64,000 bases of DNA from an uncultured Erythrobacter sp. GTDB lineage: Bacteria > Pseudomonadota > Alphaproteobacteria > Sphingomonadales > Sphingomonadaceae. Below the pieces are notes generated by a model. The model had not been told where the DNA came from. It saw only the letters and a program-made list of their open reading frames with translations, and ran no database searches. Position numbers and translations under genes: made by a program. The stretch spans positions 124,001-188,000 of the forward strand of contig CANNBH010000001.1 in the NCBI GenBank assembly GCA_947502815.1, given 5' to 3'. Positions 37,095 to 45,997 of the stretch are shown here, piece by piece. The first letter of the stretch is position 1, and each line of letters begins with the position of its first letter.

Positions 37095-37790
37095 TTACTG
37101 AGCGCGCGCTGCGCTGACGTCGTCTTGGCTGATCGGAATGATCTTAATCTCGACGCGGCGGTTCATTGGCTCATCCACACCATCGGCGGTTTTGACGCGC
37201 AGATAGTCATAGCTTTCACCGTATCCGCGTGTTTCCAGACGGCTGCGGGCGACACCGCGCGCCGCAAGGTAATCGGCAACGGCCTGCGCGCGTTGCTCCG
37301 AAAGACGCTGGTTGAGCGCATCTGAGCCGGTAGTGTCGGTAAAGCCGTACACATCGATCAAGCTGTTGGGATAGTTGATCAAGCTGGTCGCCACAGAATT
37401 GAGCGATTCGTAAAAACCGGGATTGATGTCGGCGGAGCCGCGAGCAAAGGTCACGCCATCGGGCAAGCGAACAAGGATCGCGTCCTGATCGCCGACTTCT
37501 TCCACATCGACGCCGGTTCCTTGAAGCTCTTCATCAAGTTCGCGGATTTGGTCGTCGAACTGTTTGCCAACCACTGCGCCGGCTGATCCCCCGATCCCCG
37601 CGCCAATAATTCGCGCGGCATCGCCGCCAATCGCGCCGCCAAGCAGATAGCCCAGCGTTCCGCCCAGCCCTGCACCAATCGCAGTGCGAGAGATTTTCTG
37701 TTCGCCGGTGTTGGGGTCGGTGACACAAGCGCTGGTGCCAAGCATGGCCAGTGCGGCGGTGCTCGAAAGCAAAATGCGTGATGTTTTCAT
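37095..37790 (-). CDS. OmpA-family glycine-zipper lipoprotein (YiaD-like)
   Basis: A 231-aa envelope protein. The signal peptide ends near LGTSAC (probable lipobox). Then comes a glycine-zipper segment (GAGLGGTLGYLLGGAIGG, about 40-57) and a C-terminal OmpA peptidoglycan-binding domain with DVYGFTDTTGSDALNQRLSEQRAQAV and LETRGYGES. It would tie the outer membrane to the cell wall. Same plan as E. coli YiaD. It is convergent with cysQ. Confidence 0.9.
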   Translation of the reverse strand: MKTSRILLSSTAALAMLGTSACVTDPNTGEQKISRTAIGAGLGGTLGYLLGGAIGGDAARIIGAGIGGSAGAVVGKQFDDQIRELDEELQGTGVDVEEVGDQDAILVRLPDGVTFARGSADINPGFYESLNSVATSLINYPNSLIDVYGFTDTTGSDALNQRLSEQRAQAVADYLAARGVARSRLETRGYGESYDYLRVKTADGVDEPMNRRVEIKIIPISQDDVSAARAQ

Positions 37791-38002
37791 TGTTCAAATC
37801 CTCCGTTTGAAACTTGGTCCAATTGGCCTTTGCGGTGAATTGGTCCCAAATTCCTGCAAAATTCTATTGACCGAGCTTCATTTGCGGCCTGATGAACGGG
37901 CCGTAAACAGATGTAACCCGCCGCGCCTCTCTTACACAAGGCACGCGCATGCGTGTTACGCGGTGGCTGGCAATAGGCTCCAATTGTGCTAGCGCGAGAA
38001 TT

Positions 38003-39316
38003 GTGACACCTTTTCCATGGCCTGACCTCTTTATTATTGCAGGGCTCATCGTGCTCAACGGCGTCTTTGCGATGTCTGAGCTTGCGATTGTGTCTGCCAA
38101 GACGAGCACGCTCAAGGCGCGCCATGACAGCGGCTCAGCCAGTGCGGGGATAGCTGTCAATTTGGCGGCGGATCCGGGTAAGTTTCTTTCTACGGTTCAG
38201 ATCGGCATCACCCTGATTGGGATCATTGCAGGCGCCTATTCCGGCGCCAGTTTGGGCATGCCTGTGGGTGAACGTCTGGTGCTGCTGGGCGTGCCTCAGG
38301 ATGTGTCGGGTCAGGCTGGCTTTGCCGTTGTGATTGCGGTCACCACCTATTTCAGCTTGGTCGTAGGCGAGCTTGTCCCAAAACAATTGGCGTTGCGCAA
38401 TTCGGTGCCGATCTCGTTGATCATGGCGCGGCCGATGGCGCTGCTGGCCAAGGTTGCTGCGCCGTTGGTTTGGGTGCTGGACACATCCTCAGCGGGGATC
38501 ATCGCCCTGTTTGGGATCCGCTCCAAAGGGCAACCGTCACTGACTGCGCAGGAATTGCAAATGATCTTCGCTGACGCGACGCGTTCTGGCGTTATTGAGG
38601 CGGAACAGCACCAGATTTTAACCGGCGTTGTGCGCCTGGCAGAACGGCCCGTGCGTGAAATGATGACGCCGCGCACCGAACTCGATTGGATTGAGGCGGA
38701 TGCGGATGTTGCCCAGATTAAGGCATCGATTGAGCAAAGCCCGCATTCTTTGCTGCCTGTCGCCGAAGGGTCGCCGGACGCCATTTTGGGCATCGTGAAA
38801 GTGCGCGAGGTTCTGGCCAGTTTGGTCGCGGGTGAAGCGGTTTCGATCCGCGATATGATGCACAAAGCCGAAGTGGTGCCCGATCAATTGGACGCGATGG
38901 ACGCTTTGCGCGTCTTACAATCGGCCGACACCGCGATGGCGGTGGTGCACGATGAATACGGCCATTTTGAAGGGGTTGTGACGCCGGTCGATCTGCTCAC
39001 CGCCATTGCTGGGAATTTTGCGAGCGACAAAGATCAGGGCGATGCCCCGCAGATTATCGAATGCAGCGACGGGTCATTGTTGGTCTCTGGCGCGCTTTCA
39101 GCCGATGGGCTCGCCGATAGGTTGGGCCTGGAATATGGTGAAACCCGCGAGTTTGGCACTGCGGCGGGCTATGCTCTGTCTGTGATGAAGAAACTGCCGC
39201 AGGAAGGCGAAAGCTTCACCGACCAAGGGTGGAGCTTTGAAGTGTCCCAAATGGACAACCGCCGAATTGACAAGATTTTGGCGCGCAAACTCGACGAAGA
39301 CCCCGCCGAAGATTGA
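38003..39316 (+). CDS. CNNM/CorC-type (HlyC/CorC) transporter-associated membrane protein
   Basis: An N-terminal DUF21 domain with about three helices (LFIIAGLIVLNGVFAMSELAIVSA), the TVQIGITLIGIIAGAYSGASLG loop, then two CBS domains (REMMTPRTELDWIEADADV onward and HDEYGHFEGVVTPVDLLTAI) and a C-terminal CorC_HlyC domain. The family is linked to Mg/Co efflux or resistance. GTG 38003 gives VTPFPWPDLF, a family-like N-terminus; ATG 37949 is an alternative with AAGG upstream but adds non-family residues. Confidence 0.87.
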   Translation: MTPFPWPDLFIIAGLIVLNGVFAMSELAIVSAKTSTLKARHDSGSASAGIAVNLAADPGKFLSTVQIGITLIGIIAGAYSGASLGMPVGERLVLLGVPQDVSGQAGFAVVIAVTTYFSLVVGELVPKQLALRNSVPISLIMARPMALLAKVAAPLVWVLDTSSAGIIALFGIRSKGQPSLTAQELQMIFADATRSGVIEAEQHQILTGVVRLAERPVREMMTPRTELDWIEADADVAQIKASIEQSPHSLLPVAEGSPDAILGIVKVREVLASLVAGEAVSIRDMMHKAEVVPDQLDAMDALRVLQSADTAMAVVHDEYGHFEGVVTPVDLLTAIAGNFASDKDQGDAPQIIECSDGSLLVSGALSADGLADRLGLEYGETREFGTAAGYALSVMKKLPQEGESFTDQGWSFEVSQMDNRRIDKILARKLDEDPAED

Positions 39317-39323
39317 TCCGTGC

Positions 39324-39740
39324 TTAGCCCGGGATCAGGGTTTGCGCAGAGAGGCCATCCCCTTCGGGAGCGGCGATAATATCGCGCGTTACGCTGCCCT
39401 TGGCGACGACATTTGTGCCAGGATCGCCAACTTGCGAACGGATGCCGGGAGCGGCGCTGCCCGCGCGGTCAAGCGCGCTGGTTTCAATCTCACTGCGTGC
39501 AGCAGGGCCGCCGAACAATGCCTCTAGTGCTTGCTCAGATGCGGTCCCTTCGGATGGGCGCGGCGCACCCGGTGCGGGCGGAGTGAGTGAGAAATCAGGC
39601 GGAACCACCAAAGGCGCCTGACGCTGAACCGCGAATTCATCAGGACGTTCGCGGTTGAAAATGCCGCTGCCGCCGCACGCGGCGAGCATCGCGCAGCCAG
39701 CGCCAAGCAGGATTGCGGTCTTAAGGTTACGCATATTCAA
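39324..39740 (-). CDS. bamF: BamF-like lipoprotein (DUF3035)
   Basis: A 138-aa lipoprotein with lipobox MLAAC (Cys about 22). PDEFAVQRQAPLVVPPDFSLTPPAPGAPRP is the DUF3035 hallmark; in Caulobacter this family is BamF, an alphaproteobacterial subunit of the outer-membrane beta-barrel assembly machine. It is the last gene of a nine-gene operon, and its ATG overlaps the lspA stop (ATGA). Pairing a lipoprotein with the lipoprotein signal peptidase gene makes sense functionally. Confidence 0.88.
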   Translation of the reverse strand: MNMRNLKTAILLGAGCAMLAACGGSGIFNRERPDEFAVQRQAPLVVPPDFSLTPPAPGAPRPSEGTASEQALEALFGGPAARSEIETSALDRAGSAAPGIRSQVGDPGTNVVAKGSVTRDIIAAPEGDGLSAQTLIPG

Positions 39741-40270
39741 ATCTCCGCAGGGACGTTTGTCTCGTCCGTTTTGTTGTCATCCTTTTCGCTCACGAACAGG
39801 CTTCGGGCAAGGATAATGACGACGCCGATGGTGATAGCCGCATCAGCGATGTTGAAAATAAGGAAGGGACGAAAGGTCCCGATGTGCAAATCGGCATAAT
39901 CGACAACGTAACCGAGCAAGAAACGATCGCGGATGTTGCCAATCGCGCCGCCCAAAATCATCGACAGGCCAAGGATGTCACCCCAAGCCTTTTCGCGCAT
40001 CATCCAAATGAGCACGACCAGCGCAATCAGCGCGGTCAATCCGACCAGCAGCCAGCGCATTTCCATGCTGGTTGCCTCAAGCATGCCCAGCGAAATACCG
40101 CGATTCTCTGTGTATGTGAGGTCGAAGAACGGCAGCAATTCCATTTTATCGCCGGGCCGGCTTATGCCCAGCGTCACCGTCACATAATACTTAACCAGCT
40201 GATCGATTACGGCGATAAATGCCGCAAAACCCAGCCCAATCAGGCGGTTGCGAGTGAACCAAGCGCTCAT
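39737..40270 (-). CDS. lspA: Lipoprotein signal peptidase (signal peptidase II)
   Basis: A 177-aa, four-helix inner-membrane aspartic protease that cleaves prolipoprotein signal peptides. LGGAIGNIRDRFLLGYVVDY and FRPFLIFNIADAAITIGV supply the two catalytic Asp regions. Its ATG overlaps the ileS stop and its stop overlaps the bamF start. lspA after ileS is the common bacterial order. Confidence 0.95.
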   Translation of the reverse strand: MSAWFTRNRLIGLGFAAFIAVIDQLVKYYVTVTLGISRPGDKMELLPFFDLTYTENRGISLGMLEATSMEMRWLLVGLTALIALVVLIWMMREKAWGDILGLSMILGGAIGNIRDRFLLGYVVDYADLHIGTFRPFLIFNIADAAITIGVVIILARSLFVSEKDDNKTDETNVPAEI

Positions 40271-43200
40271 GCCGCGTCCAATTCGCTAACGACACTGTCA
40301 CACCGGCCGCACAGCGCGCCGTCTTCGGGCACGTCGGGCAGCAATCGCCAGCAACGCCCGCATTTGTGATCGGTGGATTTGGTAACAGTCACCTCATCCC
40401 CATCGACGCGTGTGACTTTCCCAGTGATGAACAGCTCGGCGAGTTGTTCGTCGCTCACGCCGTCCGGCACTGCGTTTGCAGGCACGCTGACGACGGCTTC
40501 GTTGCTGGAGCGGATGACCTTTTCGCGGCGCAGCGGCTCAATCGCTTCGGTTACGCGTTCGCGAAGCGCGCGCAGAGCGTCCCATTTGGTGCGGTCGGCT
40601 GGGACTGCGGGAACGCTCGGCCATTCGAGCAAGTGGACGCTGCCCACTTTGCCGTCTTCGTCCGGCTGATCGTCTTCGGGATAGCGGGTCTTCCAGACTT
40701 CCTCTGCGGTGAAGACCAGAACCGGCGCGGCATAGCGGACGAGCGCGTGAAACAGCAGGTCGAGCACCGTGCGGTACGCGTTGCGCGTCGTGCTATCCGG
40801 ACCATCGCAATAAAGCGTGTCTTTGCGAATATCGAAGAAGAATGCGCTCAAATCTTCGTTGCAGAAATCGACCAGAAGGCGCGTGTAGGTGTTGAAATCG
40901 TATTCTGTCGCGGCCTTGCGCAGTTTCCCATCCAATTCGCTCAGCAGCGAAAGAACGTAGATTTCCAGCTCAGGGATTTCGCCGCTGTCCGACATGTCGC
41001 CGATAAAGCCATCGAGCGCGCCGAGCAGATAGCGGAACGTGTTGCGCAACCGGCGGTATTGATCGCCGACGCCTTTGAGGATTTCATCGCCGATCCGGTG
41101 ATCTTCGGTGAAATCAACGCTGAGCGCCCAAAGCCGGACGATATCCGCGCCGTATTGCTCCATCACTTTCAGCGGGCTGATCGTGTTGCCGAGCGATTTC
41201 GACATTTTCTTACCCTTGGAATCCATCGTGAATCCGTGGGTGAGGACTTGGTCGTAAGGCGCTCGGCCGCGTGTGGCGCAGCTTTGGAGGAGCGAGGATT
41301 GGAACCAACCGCGGTGCTGATCCGACCCTTCGAGATAGAGGTTGGCGGGCCATTGCAGGTCGGGCCAGCGGCCAGATTCCAGCACGAATGAGTGGGTGCA
41401 GCCCGAATCGAACCAGACATCGAGGATGTCCATGACCATGTCGTAATCTTGCGCGTTGTAGTCGGGGCCGAGGAATTCGGCTTTGCGCGCCTCTTCCCAT
41501 GCATCGACGCCCTCTTCGGCAACGGCGGCGATGATCCGCGCGTTGACGGCGGGGTCGCTCAAATATTCGCTGGTGCCCGCTTTCAGGAAGAGCGTGATCG
41601 GCACACCCCAAGCGCGCTGGCGTGAGAGGACCCAGTCGGGACGCCCTTCGACCATGGAGCCGATGCGGTTTTGGCCTTTCTCCGGCACAAATTCGACTCG
41701 GTCGATTTCGGACATGCCACGCGAACGCAGTGTGCCGCCGCCGTCGAGTTCTTTGTCCATCGGCACGAACCATTGCGGCGTGCAGCGATAGATGACCTTG
41801 GCTTTGGAGCGCCATGAATGCGGGTAGGAGTGTGCGTAATCGGCAGAAGCGGAAAGCAAAGCGCCCGCTTCGCGCAGATCGTTGCAGATTGGTCCGTCGG
41901 GCGCGTTGAAGGGTTTGTTGATGACCGCGCGGCGGCGCGCTTTGCCATCCGCGTCCAAATCATCCGCGCCCAGCCACGACCAATCGTCGCGGTAACGGCC
42001 ATCATCCATGACGGCGAAAACGGGGTTAATGCCGTTCGCTTTGCAGAGGTCGAAATCGTCCTCGCCGTGGTCGGGCGACATGTGCACTAGGCCGGTGCCG
42101 CTCTCGGTGGTGACAAAATCGCCTTCAAGGAAGGGGCGCGGCTTGGTGTAGAATCCATCGTCGGGGAACTTGTCTGCCACTGGGTGGCGAGCTGTTGCTC
42201 CGGCTAAGTCGGAGCCTTTCACCGAATTTACAAGTCGTTCAAATGGCGCTGAGCGACCTTCACCCATTTGCTCACCAGTTATTTCGAATACTGCATGCTT
42301 TGCGCCAAGGTCAGTCACATCGACTTTCGCTGCCAACGCATTCAGTCGGGCCATAAAATCACTAACTAGGTCCTTGGCGATCACGACACGCTTGCAATCG
42401 AATGGAAGCCCTGCGTCGTAAAGGCGGTCAACGGCTTCACTCACCATTCCGCCGATCCCAACGCCAGATTTATATTCTTGGCCGCCCGCCACGTCGGCAA
42501 TCAGGGTGAAGTGAGCATACTCAACATCCGCCCCATAAGCCAACGCCTGATTAACCGGGATCGTCCAAGGCGTCGTCGTCCAGATCACCGCATGCGCGCC
42601 GACCAATTCCGGCACATTCGGGCATTCCGTAATCTCAAACGCCACATCAATCTGCGGGCTGTCGGTCAGGTCTTCATACTCAACCTCAGCCTCAGCCAGC
42701 GCGGTCTTCTCAACCGGCGACCACATGATCGGCTTTGATCCGCGATACAGGTTGCCGGCTTCGGCGAATTTCAGCAGCTCGGCGACAATCGTGCCCTCTG
42801 CCTGTGCATCCATGGTGAGATAGGGATTGTCCCAATCACCCATAATGCCAAGCCGTTTGAGCTGCTCACGTTGAGTGTCGACCCAGTGTTGCGCATAGGC
42901 GCGGCATTCTGCCCGAAATTCCTTTGCGGGAACTTCGTCTTTGTTGAGCTTTTTCTTGCGGTATTTCTCCTCAACCTTCCATTCGATCGGAAGGCCGTGG
43001 CAATCCCAGCCCGGCACATAGGGCGCGTCTTTGCCCATCAGGTTTTGCGTGCGGCACACCATGTCTTTCAGGATATGGTTCAGCGCATGGCCGATATGCA
43101 TATCGCCATTCGCATAAGGAGGGCCATCATGCAGGATGAACTTCTCACGCCCAGCGCGGCTTTCGCGCATCTGCCTGTACAGATCAATCTCGCGCCAGCG

Positions 43201-43320
43201 CGCCTCAATGCCCGGTTCCTTCTGCGGAAGGCCGGCTTTCATGGGGAACGCCGTCTTGGGTAGGAAGACGGTGTCTTTAAGGTCGCGCCCAGCGGGGCTA
43301 TTGGCGGTTTCGTCAGTCAT
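40267..43320 (-). CDS. ileS: Isoleucyl-tRNA synthetase
   Basis: A 1017-aa class I synthetase. The HIGH signature is in GDMHIGHALNHILKD, KMSKS in SKGKKMSKSLGNTISP and the editing domain in VWTTTPWTIPVNQALA. The C-terminal zinc finger is HKCGRCW...CGRC. It is about 80 residues longer than the E. coli enzyme (938 aa). Part of the excess lies in the editing domain (residues about 280-380), where the DNA at 42180-42480 is also less G+C-rich. It overlaps ribF by 8 bases and lspA by 4. Confidence 0.97.
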   Translation of the reverse strand: MTDETANSPAGRDLKDTVFLPKTAFPMKAGLPQKEPGIEARWREIDLYRQMRESRAGREKFILHDGPPYANGDMHIGHALNHILKDMVCRTQNLMGKDAPYVPGWDCHGLPIEWKVEEKYRKKKLNKDEVPAKEFRAECRAYAQHWVDTQREQLKRLGIMGDWDNPYLTMDAQAEGTIVAELLKFAEAGNLYRGSKPIMWSPVEKTALAEAEVEYEDLTDSPQIDVAFEITECPNVPELVGAHAVIWTTTPWTIPVNQALAYGADVEYAHFTLIADVAGGQEYKSGVGIGGMVSEAVDRLYDAGLPFDCKRVVIAKDLVSDFMARLNALAAKVDVTDLGAKHAVFEITGEQMGEGRSAPFERLVNSVKGSDLAGATARHPVADKFPDDGFYTKPRPFLEGDFVTTESGTGLVHMSPDHGEDDFDLCKANGINPVFAVMDDGRYRDDWSWLGADDLDADGKARRRAVINKPFNAPDGPICNDLREAGALLSASADYAHSYPHSWRSKAKVIYRCTPQWFVPMDKELDGGGTLRSRGMSEIDRVEFVPEKGQNRIGSMVEGRPDWVLSRQRAWGVPITLFLKAGTSEYLSDPAVNARIIAAVAEEGVDAWEEARKAEFLGPDYNAQDYDMVMDILDVWFDSGCTHSFVLESGRWPDLQWPANLYLEGSDQHRGWFQSSLLQSCATRGRAPYDQVLTHGFTMDSKGKKMSKSLGNTISPLKVMEQYGADIVRLWALSVDFTEDHRIGDEILKGVGDQYRRLRNTFRYLLGALDGFIGDMSDSGEIPELEIYVLSLLSELDGKLRKAATEYDFNTYTRLLVDFCNEDLSAFFFDIRKDTLYCDGPDSTTRNAYRTVLDLLFHALVRYAAPVLVFTAEEVWKTRYPEDDQPDEDGKVGSVHLLEWPSVPAVPADRTKWDALRALRERVTEAIEPLRREKVIRSSNEAVVSVPANAVPDGVSDEQLAELFITGKVTRVDGDEVTVTKSTDHKCGRCWRLLPDVPEDGALCGRCDSVVSELDAA

Positions 43321-44251
43321 CGGAAATGGCGCTTAGAAGCCTTCGCGCTTCGTCGCAATCTTTCTCCATCTGGACCATCAGATCATCGAGGCTGTCAAAC
43401 TTCGCCTCCCCGCGCAGGAAGTGGTGAAAGGCGACCTCGATCTCCTGACCATACAGGTCGCCGGAGAAGTCGAAGAAATAGGGTTCGAGCAGTTCTTTGG
43501 GCGGCTCAAATTGCGGGCGGATACCGATATTGGCGGCGCCTTTGAGTGTTTGACCGGTGGAAAGCACCGTGCCGGTTACGGCGTAGACCCCGTATTTGGG
43601 GCGCAAATAGGTGTCGATGGCGAGGTTCGCGGTGGGATAACCCAGTTTGCGCCCGTTTTTGTCGCCATGTTCGACAATGCCCCTGATCGCGAAGGGCCGG
43701 GTGAGCAATTCGGCGGCGAGCTCCGGCTTCCCTTCGCGCAGAGCATCACGAATGCGGCTGGAAGAAACGACACCATCGCTTTTCACCGCTTCGACCACGC
43801 GGGACCCCAGGCCGTGTTCGCCGCCAAAGGTGCGAAGCAATTCGACATTGCCCTTTGCGCCTTTGCCAAAGGTGAAATCTGCGCCCGTCACCACGCCGTG
43901 CGCGCCAAAACGCTTAAGCAAGATTTCGGTGATGAAATCCTCCGCGCTGGTGCCAGACAGATCGCCGTCAAAGTGGAACACCAACATCGCGGTCGCGCCA
44001 GCGGCCAGATACAGTTCTTGGCGTTGCTCCAAAGTGGTCAAGCGAAAGGGCGGCACGTCGGGTTTGAAATGGCGCACGGGGTGCGGGTCAAACGTTGCGA
44101 TGATGGACGGGCGGCCTTCTTCGTGCGCCCATTTGATCGCTTCGCCGGCCACGGCCTGATGCCCGCGATGGAAGCCGTCAAAATTGCCGAGCGCAATGAT
44201 TGCGCCGCGCAGCGCCTGTGTCACGTCTTCGCGGTGATCCAGCCAACGCAT
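43313..44251 (-). CDS. ribF: Bifunctional riboflavin kinase / FAD synthetase
   Basis: A 312-aa enzyme that makes FMN then FAD. The N-terminal FMN adenylyltransferase domain has ALGNFDGFHRGHQAV and FDPHPVRHFKP. The C-terminal flavokinase has GRKLGYPTANLAI, YGVYAVTG and FDFSGDLYGQEIEVAF. Its start overlaps the dipeptidase stop by one base and its stop overlaps ileS by 8, so it sits mid-operon. ribF-ileS-lspA order is conserved widely. Confidence 0.96.
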   Translation of the reverse strand: MRWLDHREDVTQALRGAIIALGNFDGFHRGHQAVAGEAIKWAHEEGRPSIIATFDPHPVRHFKPDVPPFRLTTLEQRQELYLAAGATAMLVFHFDGDLSGTSAEDFITEILLKRFGAHGVVTGADFTFGKGAKGNVELLRTFGGEHGLGSRVVEAVKSDGVVSSSRIRDALREGKPELAAELLTRPFAIRGIVEHGDKNGRKLGYPTANLAIDTYLRPKYGVYAVTGTVLSTGQTLKGAANIGIRPQFEPPKELLEPYFFDFSGDLYGQEIEVAFHHFLRGEAKFDSLDDLMVQMEKDCDEARRLLSAISDD

Positions 44252-45459
44252 CAGTTCGCCTCATCCGGTGTTTCAGTTTTTGGCATATCTGCAAATGGAA
44301 TGAGACCTTGCCGGATTAGGCGCAAAGCGTTCCCGCCCATGGCAGCGCGACTTTCTTCTTCGCTGAAACCAGCATCCAGCAAGGCCTGCGTTATATGGAT
44401 CAGGCCTGCGGTGTCGAACTGCACCAAAACGGTGCCGTCAAAATCGCTGCCCAGCGCGACATGCTCAATACCCACAAGATCGCGGACATGCGCCATGGCG
44501 CGAACAATGGCTTCAGGCGAGGTGTCGCACACTGCGCCTTCCCAATAGCCGATGCCAATAACGCCGCCGGTCGCGGCAACGCGGCGGATATGATCATCGC
44601 TGAGATTGCGGTTTACGTCGCAGGTCGCCTGAACGCCTCCGTGGCTGGATACGACCGGGCGGCGCGCCATATCGAGAATGTCATCGACGCAGGCGCTGCT
44701 GCAATGCGCGATATCGACGATTATGCCCATGTCTTCCATCTGGCGCACCGCATCGCGGCCCATTTGGGTCAGGCCGCCCTTTTCCTCGCCGTGCATTGAT
44801 CCGGCCAACGCATTGTCAAAGAAATGGGTGAGCCCTGCCATCCGCAAACCCGCGTCATACAAGACGGAAAGATTGCCAAGATCGCCTTCAAGATTGTGCA
44901 GACCCTCTGCGCTGAACAAGGCGCCGACGCCTCGCGCACCACGAGAGCGCGCCGCGATTAGCCGATCAACATCGGCTGCGCCGTGAATTTGATACAGTTC
45001 GTCGCGCCCCTCTTCGACTGCCTCATCGAGTCTTTGCACGTGATAAAGAGAGCGTTCGAGCAGCGAGGTCCATGTGCGCGGCGGTTGAAGCTGGCCGACC
45101 ACCAATCCTGTGACATTGTCGCCATCGGCGCTGTTGTTGTCATAGTTCTGGTTGGTCGGGGTTTTGGTCACACTGGAGAAGACCTGCAGCGCGACATTGC
45201 CATCACGCAGGCGCGGCACATCCATATGGCCATAATCATGCCGTTCCAGCATATCGCGCTTCCAAAGCAGCGTGTCGGAATGCAGGTCAACAATCGACAG
45301 GCTCGCATGAAGAACGCGCGCTTCGTCCGTGACTGCGGGCATGGGTTGCTTGTCGACGCGGTTCATGTTGCGGTCGACGATGCCCGGGGCAAAGATGAAG
45401 AACGCTGCTGCACCGATCGCGATCAGAAGCAGCAAGCCATAGACACTCTTGCGGATCAT
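44251..45459 (-). CDS. Membrane-anchored M19 family dipeptidase
   Basis: A 402-aa renal-dipeptidase-like zinc hydrolase. An N-terminal hydrophobic segment (VYGLLLLIAIGAAAFFIFAPGIV, residues 6-28) anchors or exports it. SIVDLHSDTLLWKRDML holds the HxD metal ligands, VDIAHCSSA and VVSSHGGVQATCD further His ligands, and ALGSDFDG a conserved Asp. It would cleave dipeptides in the periplasm. Its presence between folA and ribF in this operon is not an obvious functional fit. Confidence 0.92.
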   Translation of the reverse strand: MIRKSVYGLLLLIAIGAAAFFIFAPGIVDRNMNRVDKQPMPAVTDEARVLHASLSIVDLHSDTLLWKRDMLERHDYGHMDVPRLRDGNVALQVFSSVTKTPTNQNYDNNSADGDNVTGLVVGQLQPPRTWTSLLERSLYHVQRLDEAVEEGRDELYQIHGAADVDRLIAARSRGARGVGALFSAEGLHNLEGDLGNLSVLYDAGLRMAGLTHFFDNALAGSMHGEEKGGLTQMGRDAVRQMEDMGIIVDIAHCSSACVDDILDMARRPVVSSHGGVQATCDVNRNLSDDHIRRVAATGGVIGIGYWEGAVCDTSPEAIVRAMAHVRDLVGIEHVALGSDFDGTVLVQFDTAGLIHITQALLDAGFSEEESRAAMGGNALRLIRQGLIPFADMPKTETPDEAN

Positions 45460-45986
45460 GCTTTGTCCTTAAAGGTATCATGACGATGGTAGGTCACAAA
45501 TGAATATGCTGGCCGTTCGCCTTCGGCCGGATGGTCTTCGCGCTCGGTGACCATCCATTCTGTGCCCAGCGGCTTCATGAACGTGTCGCCGGGATAGTCA
45601 GCGTGAATTTCGGTGACTTCGATCCGCTTGGCCAAAGGGCGAAAGACGTCATAAATTGCCGCGCCTCCAACCACAGGGATCACCCCTGTATCATTGCCGT
45701 CGCGGGCAAGCATGAGAGCCTCTTCGACGGACCGGACAATCTCTGCCCCGCTGTTTTCTTTGGCGCCGCTCCAAGTGTCGCGGCGGGTTAAAACAATATG
45801 GCGGCGGCCGGGCAAAAGGCCGGGCAGACTTTCAAAAGTCTTGCGCCCCATGATCATCGGCTTGTCCATCGTCAGCGATTTAAACCGCTTAAGGTCCGCT
45901 GGTAGGTGCCATGGCAGGCGCCCTTCATGACCAATGGCGCCATTGGCGGCGCGCGCATAAATTAGGACGATTTCATGTTGGTCCAT
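45456..45986 (-). CDS. folA: Dihydrofolate reductase
   Basis: A 176-aa NADPH-dependent reductase making tetrahydrofolate; target of trimethoprim. ANGAIGHEGRLPWHLPADLKRFK, IMGRKTFESLPG and VVGGAAIYDVF are diagnostic. The start is 11 bases after purK; the stop overlaps the dipeptidase start (ATGA). Tetrahydrofolate supply fits its place beside purine genes. Confidence 0.96.
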   Translation of the reverse strand: MDQHEIVLIYARAANGAIGHEGRLPWHLPADLKRFKSLTMDKPMIMGRKTFESLPGLLPGRRHIVLTRRDTWSGAKENSGAEIVRSVEEALMLARDGNDTGVIPVVGGAAIYDVFRPLAKRIEVTEIHADYPGDTFMKPLGTEWMVTEREDHPAEGERPAYSFVTYHRHDTFKDKA

Positions 45987-45997
45987 CAGGCCGCAAC

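Noticed and set aside
40366-41391. 341-aa plus-strand open frame opposite ileS
   Set aside because: Shadow of the ileS frame; composition rich in Arg, Phe and His with no recognisable domain and no good ribosome site.
43421-44548. Long plus-strand open frame (375 aa) opposite ribF and the dipeptidase gene
   Set aside because: It is antisense to two clearly real genes, has no family motifs, and its length follows from high third-position G+C on the coding strand.
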